A program made the translations under genes and the position numbers. Positions 5,055 through 9,376 of a stretch of 9,376 nt of DNA are shown here, in pieces; the first letter of the stretch is position 1, and every line of letters starts with the position of its first letter. Origin of the DNA: an uncultured Desulfobacterales bacterium. GTDB taxonomy: Bacteria; Desulfobacterota; Desulfobacteria; Desulfobacterales; JAFDCJ01. Under the pieces are notes generated by a model. The model searched no databases. It saw only the letters and a list, made by a program, of their open reading frames with translations, and was not told the origin of the DNA. Where the stretch lies: positions 1 through 9,376 of the forward strand of contig CALZJV010000454.1 of assembly GCA_945787595.1 (NCBI GenBank), read 5' to 3'.

Positions 5055-6140
5055 ATGAGCAAACAGGCAAACAAAACGGCGATTGGTGTGTTTGTGGTGG
5101 GAGCGGTGGTGCTGGCGGTTACCGCCATTATCGTATTCGGTTCCGGTAAATTCTTTGTTAAGACGGACTTGTACGTTGCATACTTCCCGGGATCGGTAAA
5201 AGGTTTGAGAATCGGCGCACCGGTGATGTTTCGGGGAGTTAAAATTGGTGAAGTGACCCAAATGAGGATCTATTCTATTGCCAAAGATATGTCCATCGAA
5301 ATTCCGGTTATTTTCAAAGTAGACCCGGATAGTTTCACCAACATCGGTTCGATGGTTGAAGCTGTTGATGAAAATGAAAAGCAAGAGATGGACGCAATGA
5401 TAAAGAAGGGGTTAAGAGCCCGGATGGAAATGCAGAGCTTTGTCACCGGCCAGAAGATGATCAATATTGATTTTTATCCGGATACTCAGGTGAGACTCAT
5501 GGGAGAGAAAGGCATTGCCCTCGGCAAGGATATTATTGAAATCCCGACGAGTAAAACTTTCGAACAGGAAATTGGCAAGACACTTGAAGAAGTGCCCATC
5601 GGCGAGCTTGCAGAAAGTTTACGAAATTCCATGAAAGGTATCGAAGGCTTCGTGACATCTGAGGAACTCACCCAAAGCCTTCACTATTTTAAACAAACGT
5701 TGAAGGACGCCCGCGACCTGGTACGCCGCGTGGATGAAAGAATCGACCCGCTTTTTGCCAATGTCGAACAAACCCTCAAAGACGCCCAGGCGGTGCTGCG
5801 AAATGTCGACAGCCAGGTCGACCCCCTGGCCGGCAGCATCAAACGAACCGCTGACGATGCTCGCAAGCTGTTAAACAATGTCAACCGGCGGGTCAAGCCG
5901 ATTCAAGCCGACCTGGCGGAAACCACCAAATCGCTGCGGACTGCACTGGAGACAGCCGGAGATGCGATTGAAGAAATGGATGGAATGGTGTCGGAAAATT
6001 CAGAGTTTCGCTATCAGATAGATATCTTTCTGAGAGAAATAACGCTGATGGCCCGATCCTTGCGGAGTTTCGCCGACTATCTCGAACGCAATCCCGACGC
6101 GTTGATTCGTGGAAAACAGAGGAGGGAAGGTCAAAAATGA
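5055..6140 (+). CDS. mlaD: MlaD-type MCE-domain lipid-binding protein, 361 aa
   Basis: This is the substrate-binding subunit of the Mla/MCE lipid transporter. Such proteins sit in the inner membrane and form a periplasmic hexamer with a hydrophobic pore for phospholipids. Residues about 9-29 (IGVFVVGAVVLAVTAIIVFGS) are the single membrane anchor. Residues about 38-140 are the MCE domain, starting DLYVAYFPGSVKGLRIGAPVMFRG with the typical VKIGEV strand. Residues about 165-345 are helical and contain three tandem 25-residue units at 226-250, 251-275 and 276-300, each beginning V-[DN]-x-x-[VI]-[DK]-P-[LI]. This suggests an elongated coiled tube or needle, as in PqiB-like MCE proteins. It is much longer than E. 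coli MlaD (183 aa). The ATG is preceded by AAGGA (5040-5044). The end overlaps the lipoprotein gene by 4 bp (ATGA), so the two are probably translated together. Confidence 0.93.
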   Translation: MSKQANKTAIGVFVVGAVVLAVTAIIVFGSGKFFVKTDLYVAYFPGSVKGLRIGAPVMFRGVKIGEVTQMRIYSIAKDMSIEIPVIFKVDPDSFTNIGSMVEAVDENEKQEMDAMIKKGLRARMEMQSFVTGQKMINIDFYPDTQVRLMGEKGIALGKDIIEIPTSKTFEQEIGKTLEEVPIGELAESLRNSMKGIEGFVTSEELTQSLHYFKQTLKDARDLVRRVDERIDPLFANVEQTLKDAQAVLRNVDSQVDPLAGSIKRTADDARKLLNNVNRRVKPIQADLAETTKSLRTALETAGDAIEEMDGMVSENSEFRYQIDIFLREITLMARSLRSFADYLERNPDALIRGKQRREGQK

Positions 6141-6787
6141 GTATTGAACGCTTTGGTCTGTCAGGTATCATTCTCTGCGCAATTTTGTTAATTGTGCAAG
6201 GTTGTAGTGCGATATTGGGAAAAGGTACCCAGCAACCTACCCAAAACTATGTTCTCAATTCTCTGTACAGTGAGGAGATCGAAACCCAGGCGGTGGCGGA
6301 TTTAAACGCTATCGGAATTTTGGTGGGTCCAATCAGATTGGCGTTGTATCTCGATCGATCGGATATCGTCATCCGAGACAGCCAGAATCAGATTCGCCTG
6401 GCCGAATTCTCCCAATGGGCCGGTCCGCTGCAGGAAAATTTCAGCAGAGTTCTGGCAGAAAATTTATCTGTTTTGCTGGCAACAGACAGGGTCGGTATAT
6501 TCCCCGGGACCAGGGCGATGTTATTTGATTTTAACGTGACGGTCAATGTGACCCGATTTGACGGCATGCCCGGTGAAAAAGCAGACTTGAGAGCTCGCTG
6601 GGGAATTTTAGATAAGAGCAGAAAAAAAATGCTTTTTGAAAACCATACCTTGCTGAGCCAGCCTACCGAAAATGACAGCCTGGAGGCATTGATCGCCGCC
6701 GAAAGCCGCACACTGGCGGACCTGAGCCGCGAAATCGCAGAGGTGATCAAAACCCTGGCGGAAGGAAAAACCCCGGGAAAGAAGTAA
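6137..6787 (+). CDS. PqiC-like ABC-transport auxiliary lipoprotein, 216 aa
   Basis: This is a predicted outer-membrane lipoprotein of the ABC_trans_aux (PqiC, DUF330) family, which contacts MCE-protein tubes at the inner face of the outer membrane. The N-terminus is a lipoprotein signal: a hydrophobic run GIILCAILLIVQGC with the lipobox cysteine at residue 23, followed by Ser, which is not an inner-membrane retention signal. The mature part has the family landmarks: the early QNYVLNSL strand, GILVGPIRLALYLDR (family usually GPVxLPxYLDR), IVIRDSQNQIRLAEFSQWAGPLQENFSRVLAENLSVLL and a C-terminal helix with ALIAAESRTLADLSREIAEVIKTL. The start ATG overlaps the MlaD stop, and GGAGGGAAGG just upstream serves as ribosome-binding site. 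The usual family length is about 190-220 aa, so it looks complete. The pairing with an MlaD-type MCE protein supports a trans-periplasmic lipid path. Confidence 0.88.
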   Translation: MSIERFGLSGIILCAILLIVQGCSAILGKGTQQPTQNYVLNSLYSEEIETQAVADLNAIGILVGPIRLALYLDRSDIVIRDSQNQIRLAEFSQWAGPLQENFSRVLAENLSVLLATDRVGIFPGTRAMLFDFNVTVNVTRFDGMPGEKADLRARWGILDKSRKKMLFENHTLLSQPTENDSLEALIAAESRTLADLSREIAEVIKTLAEGKTPGKK

Positions 6788-6815
6788 AGAAACCACAAAA
6801 AAAACCGAGTGTATT

Positions 6816-7214
6816 GTGAAAAAAAATTTAATCCTGACAATCCTGACATTACTTCTATTTTCTTGTGCCCATGGCAAAACCGATGATTTTCCAACCGTCG
6901 CCGATACGGCCAACGCTGCGCATGTGTATATCATCCGGGATAACAATCTCATGGGCTGGGGATTTTCTTTAAAGGTGGCGCTGGATGAATCCATCATCGC
7001 CCGCCTTCGCTCAGGGGAATACGTCTCTTTTTATGTCAAACCCGGATTCCACTCCGTGGGAATAACCGAACCGACTCTGACCGTACCGTTTGCAAAGGGC
7101 GAAAAATACTATTTCCTGATCGGTGCCGATCTTTCCCAATTCGGCTTCGAAATCCAACGCATCGGCAATGAGAAAGGTAAGCAGTGGCTGAACAAAACCA
7201 AACCGGTGCAATAG
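6816..7214 (+). CDS. DUF2846-type lipoprotein, 132 aa
   Basis: This is a small predicted lipoprotein. The signal sequence is KKNLILTILTLLLFSC with the lipobox cysteine at residue 17. The mature part matches the DUF2846 pattern: AHVYIIRDNNLMGWGFSLKVALDESIIARLRSGEYVSFYVKPGFHSVGI (about 36-84), then a strand before KGEKYYFLIGADL. The function of this family is unknown; the fold is expected to be a small beta sandwich. Translation starts at GTG 6816, since no in-frame ATG precedes the signal sequence; the ribosome-binding site is weak (GAG near 6807). It lies 28 bp after the PqiC-like gene and is the last gene in this direction, so co-transcription with the lipid-transport genes is likely, although a role in lipid transport is not shown. 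It may equally be a passenger gene. Confidence 0.75.
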   Translation: MKKNLILTILTLLLFSCAHGKTDDFPTVADTANAAHVYIIRDNNLMGWGFSLKVALDESIIARLRSGEYVSFYVKPGFHSVGITEPTLTVPFAKGEKYYFLIGADLSQFGFEIQRIGNEKGKQWLNKTKPVQ

Positions 7215-7268
7215 CATAGGGCAGGGGGCGGAGGGCATAGGGCATGGAGCATAGGGCATGGGGCAGAG
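7213..7268 (+). repeat. CATAG-type low-complexity module, copy 2
   Basis: Units of the form GGCATAG, AGCATAG and GGCATGG begin at the last codon of the DUF2846 gene. Bases 7247-7265 (GAGCATAGGGCATGGGGCA) are perfectly complementary to 7518-7536, so this and the module at 7509-7556 form an inverted pair across the convergent spacer. Confidence 0.8.
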
Positions 7269-7273
7269 GGAAT

Positions 7274-7371
7274 TGAATGTGGAATGCGGAACGGGGAAGG
7301 CGGAACGAGTTAAAGAGAAGCTGGGAAGCTGGGAAGGTGGGAGGCTGAAGGCTCAAAGCTCAAAGCAAATG
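7274..7371 (+). repeat. Composite intergenic repeat, copy 3 (lacks the third block)
   Basis: It has the GAATGTGGAATGCGGAA block, then TTAAAGAGAAGCTGGGAAGCTGGGAAGGTGGGAGGCTGAAGGCTCAAAG units, as in the copies at 576 and 4683, but more diverged. The GTTGATT hairpin block is missing; after it the sequence changes to ATGAGATTAAATTGAGGAGC. As with copy 1, it directly follows a CATAG module. Confidence 0.75.
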
Positions 7372-7403
7372 AGATTAAATTGAGGAGCGCAGCGATATCA
7401 TTA

Positions 7404-7434
7404 TTCGATGTTCAACGTTGGATGTTCGACGTTC
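7404..7434 (-). repeat. Inverted relative of the 14-bp tandem
   Basis: Read on the minus strand this gives GAACGTCGAACATCC then AACGTTGAACATCGAA, the same 14-bp unit as at 3550-3591. The segment between it and the next module (7435-7508) is unique sequence with no feature I recognise. Confidence 0.7.
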
Positions 7435-7508
7435 TTCTTTCAAAACAATCCTGTGCGGCATAAATGTAGCCTTTGAATGTTTACAAAACAACTTAGTGCT
7501 TAGAACGC

Positions 7509-7556
7509 TCTGCCCTATGCCCCATGCCCTATGCTCTTTGCCCCATGCCCTCTGCT
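7509..7556 (-). repeat. CATAG-type module, inverted copy
   Basis: TGCCCTATGCCCCATGCCC-type units are the reverse complement of the module at 7213-7268, including the perfect 19-nt match 7518-7536 with 7247-7265. Transcripts from either side could form a large stem with a loop of about 250 nt. Whether this ends transcription of the two converging genes is unknown; there is no T-run. Confidence 0.75.
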
Positions 7557-7592
7557 TCCTGTGCCTTGACCTTGAGCTTTGCGCCTGATTTT

Positions 7593-7645
7593 GCATCCAG
7601 CATCCAGTATCAAGCCACCAGTATCAAGCAACCAGTACCATATAT
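7593..7645. repeat. 14-bp CCAGTATCAAGC tandem overlapping the glycerate kinase stop codon
   Basis: The unit CCAGTATCAAGCCA starts at 7604, again at 7618 and in part at 7632, preceded by two GCATCCAG-like pieces (7593-7607). On the minus strand the unit reads TACTGGTGGCTTGA and supplies the TGA stop (7626-7624) and last codons of the kinase gene. Confidence 0.75.
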
Positions 7646-8970
7646 ACATCCATCACATTGGTACGGGTGGGTCCGGTGATAACCAGGTCTCCCAGGGCTT
7701 GCAGGAAGTGGTATGAATCGTTGTGTCGAAGGTAATTTAAAGGATCAAGTCCTTTGACCCCGGCCCTTGTAACGGTGGTTCCATCAGCAATTGCTCCCGC
7801 GGCATCGGTGGGTCCATCCGTGCCGTCGGTTCCTCCGCTTAAAACAACGACATTATCCATACCATCGATGATGAGGGCGGCGGCCAGGGCAAATTCCTGG
7901 TTGCGGCCGCCTTTTCCGTCACCCAGGAGGGTTACGGTGGTCTCCCCGCCGCACAGAATGCATGCCGGAGGCGGGAACGGATTTCCCGAACTGCGAACCT
8001 CTTTTGCGATTGCAGTCAGCACCTTGACCACCTCGCGTGCCTCCCCCTCCACGGTAGAAGAAAGTATTAAAGGCTGGTAACCCTGCCTTTCGGCTTCTTT
8101 GCTTGCAGCTGTTAGAGCCTGGATGTTTGTCCCCACCAGCTCAGCGTAACAGCGCTGGAAGGCAATATCTCCTGATTTGGGGGTATCCTGGATATCTCCC
8201 TTCAACCCCTTTTGAAAGCGGTCCTTGACCGACGCCGGCACACGCTGCCAGATGTCATATTTCTTAAAAACGCCTTCGGCGTCGGCAAATGTACTGGGAT
8301 CCGGTACCGTGGGGCCGGAGCCAATCACATTGAGATCATCTCCGATGACATCCGAAAGAATCAGGGTGACCACCGTTGCCGGATGAGCGAAACGAGCCAG
8401 CCAGCCCCCTTTGGCGCGCGAAAGATGTTTGCGGACGGTATTGATTTCGTGGATGTCCGCCCCGCATGCCAAAAGGAGTCGCGTCACTTCCTGCTTATCC
8501 GCCAGGGTGACCCCTTCTGCGGGAGCCACCAGCAGTGCAGATCCGCCACCGGAAATGGCACACAATACCAGATCTCGCTCACCGGCCTCACTTACGAGTG
8601 ACAAGATATCCTCGGCGCCTCGTATTCCGCGTTCATCGGGAACAGGATGTCCGGCCTCATGTATTCTTACATGCTGTAGTGGCAGGCCGTGTCCTTCCTT
8701 GACCACAATGACACCATCCGATATTCGATCGCTGAGCAGGTCCTCCAAAGCCCTGGCCATGGGCGCACCGGCCTTTCCGGCCCCAACCACCAGAATGCGA
8801 TCATAATCTTTAAACTTGAATCGGCGCTCTCCAACTTGCAGGGCGCCGTCGATCCGCTTGACATATCGAAGAACAGCCTCAATCGGATCTACAGCCTTCA
8901 GGGCCGCCCGGAAAATCACCTCAGCCTGCTGTCGCATGCGTTCTACGTGGTCGACTTGTGTCGTCATCAT
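7624..8970 (-). CDS. Glycerate 2-kinase, DUF4147/MOFRL family, 448 aa
   Basis: This enzyme phosphorylates D-glycerate with ATP to 2-phosphoglycerate, feeding glycerate from serine, glyoxylate or sugar-acid breakdown into lower glycolysis. The N-terminal DUF4147 domain (about 10-245) shows VVGAGKA (61-67), the GHPVPDE segment (108-114), AISGGGSALL (138-147), the INTVRKHLSRAKGG stretch (176-189) and LSDVIGDDLNVIGSGPTVPDPST (205-227). The C-terminal MOFRL domain (about 335-446) shows CGGETTVTLLGDGKGGRNQE (340-359), SGGTDGTDGPTDAAGA (378-393) and the closing TGPTRTNVMD (432-441). The length is normal for the family. Two adjacent ATG codons are possible; AAAGGT ends 2 nt before the first and 5 nt before the second, so the start could be at 8967 instead of 8970. 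It is convergent to the lipid-transport cluster, with no visible partner in this window. The gene end lies in a short tandem repeat. Confidence 0.95.
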   Translation of the reverse strand: MMTTQVDHVERMRQQAEVIFRAALKAVDPIEAVLRYVKRIDGALQVGERRFKFKDYDRILVVGAGKAGAPMARALEDLLSDRISDGVIVVKEGHGLPLQHVRIHEAGHPVPDERGIRGAEDILSLVSEAGERDLVLCAISGGGSALLVAPAEGVTLADKQEVTRLLLACGADIHEINTVRKHLSRAKGGWLARFAHPATVVTLILSDVIGDDLNVIGSGPTVPDPSTFADAEGVFKKYDIWQRVPASVKDRFQKGLKGDIQDTPKSGDIAFQRCYAELVGTNIQALTAASKEAERQGYQPLILSSTVEGEAREVVKVLTAIAKEVRSSGNPFPPPACILCGGETTVTLLGDGKGGRNQEFALAAALIIDGMDNVVVLSGGTDGTDGPTDAAGAIADGTTVTRAGVKGLDPLNYLRHNDSYHFLQALGDLVITGPTRTNVMDVYMVLVA

Positions 8971-9137
8971 CTACCTTTCATGTTTGTTTTTGATGTCAGA
9001 TGTCAGAAAACAGAGCTCAGATGACAGATTTCAGAATACCGGGGTCAGAGTAAGGAAATCAGAATGTGGCAGAGCGCATAGAGTAATTGACGGAGATTAG
9101 CGCATAGTGGGCAGAATCCAGAGTGCAAGATGTGGGA

Positions 9138-9152
9138 GTGGCTTCCAGCCGC
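9138..9152. repeat. REP-like short hairpin
   Basis: GTGGCT-TCC-AGCCGC forms a 6-bp stem with one G-U pair, set in GGGAGTGGCTTCCAGCCGCGATT. This resembles the short palindromic REP-type units seen in many bacterial spacers. Only one copy is in this window. A second small palindrome, AGCAT-G-ATGCT, follows about 10 nt later. Confidence 0.45.
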
Positions 9153-9247
9153 GATTTTAGCAGCATGATGCTACTCGCACAGCAAATTTGAGATTGCTTC
9201 TAGAACGCTATCTTGATTTATTCAATAAATTCTCTAATCGAACTGGC

Positions 9248-9273
9248 CAGGTAAACCTATCGGCCTTTACCTG
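9248..9273. other. Perfect 8-bp inverted repeat
   Basis: CAGGTAAA (9248-9255) and TTTACCTG (9266-9273) are perfect inverted repeats around a 10-nt centre. This could be an operator or an RNA stem. There is no T-run that would indicate a terminator, and no gene starts immediately next to it in the window. Confidence 0.4.
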
Positions 9274-9376
9274 CTAATTGTATCTGATCACATTCCACTG
9301 TCCCCTAACATATGAAGTCTGACTTCTGTCATCTGTTTTCTGACCTCCGCATTCAAAGCGTCGCCATCTTGTCAAT

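Larger units (their letters stand above)
9002..9344. repeat. Inverted repeat pair enclosing about 285 bp
   Basis: The left arm 9002-9034 (GTCAGAAAACAGAGCTCAGATGACAGATTTCAG) corresponds to the inverted right arm 9319-9344 (CTGACTTCTGTCATCTGTTTTCTGAC), which lacks about 7 nt of the left arm's middle and has a mismatch. The DNA between the arms has no coding capacity. It may be a small non-autonomous element or just two inverted copies of a dispersed spacer repeat. Confidence 0.55.
8971..9376. other. Intergenic region with repeats; no gene recognised
   Basis: No open frame here has both a start signal and plausible protein composition. The region has TGTCAGA-type units near the kinase start, a degraded CATAG module at about 9069-9110, a short REP-like hairpin, a perfect 8-bp stem and a distant inverted copy of the TGTCAGA units. 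The kinase promoter should lie in the left part, reading leftward, but I see no clear -35/-10 pair. Confidence 0.6.

Noticed and set aside
7011..7596. Minus-strand open frames rich in Pro-Cys-Ala-Leu and TSNVEHR-like peptides
   Set aside because: These are translations of CATAG and tandem modules in the convergent spacer.
7754..8806. Plus-strand open frames opposite the glycerate kinase
   Set aside because: They are antisense shadows of a well-supported gene, with Ser/Pro/Arg-rich composition and no motifs.

Overview
The window looks like a chromosomal segment of a Gram-negative bacterium with an outer membrane, most likely an uncultured sulfate-reducer-like member of the Desulfobacterota (Desulfobacterales type). 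The taxonomic guess is inference. It rests on the MCE/Mla-type lipid transport operon whose permease carries an N-terminal STAS module, on the use of TTG and GTG starts, and on gene-poor spacers full of modular low-complexity repeats that I associate with that group.

Layout. 1-516 (+): C-terminal part of a TolC-family outer-membrane efflux protein, running in from the left edge. 517-891: repeat-filled spacer. 892-1443 (+): soluble protein of unknown function. 1444-1933: spacer with a nested palindromic element and a possibly structured leader. 1934-7214 (+): a lipid-transport cluster made of a stand-alone STAS protein, an MlaE-type permease, an MlaF-type ATPase with a disrupted reading frame, an MlaD-type MCE protein, a PqiC-like lipoprotein and a DUF2846-type lipoprotein. 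7215-7623: repeat-rich convergent spacer. 7624-8970 (-): glycerate 2-kinase of the DUF4147/MOFRL family. 8971-9376: no gene recognised, but inverted repeats.

How the genes fit together. MlaE (inner-membrane permease), MlaF (cytoplasmic ATPase), MlaD (membrane-anchored periplasmic MCE ring) and a PqiC-type lipoprotein would form a trans-envelope phospholipid transporter. The STAS protein at the head may play the MlaB part or act as an anti-sigma-factor antagonist. Gene spacing is tight at STAS/MlaE (4 bp), MlaD/lipoprotein (ATGA overlap) and lipoprotein/DUF2846 (28 bp), but MlaE-MlaF and MlaF-MlaD are separated by 440 and 375 bp of repetitive DNA. The MlaF frame is broken, apparently by a short internal deletion of about 26 nt, so the transporter may be inactive unless this is a sequence error or is bypassed.

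The most unusual aspect of the window is the spacer DNA. The same short modules recur, partly in the same order, in several spacers and sometimes in inverted orientation. They include a composite module (copies at 576, 4683 and 7274), a CATAG-type module, a 14-bp tandem, a GGCC-hairpin module, and an 82-bp palindromic element that seems to have inserted into another repeat. I see no CRISPR array, transposase gene, tRNA or rRNA, and no clear evidence of a new defence or biosynthetic system.
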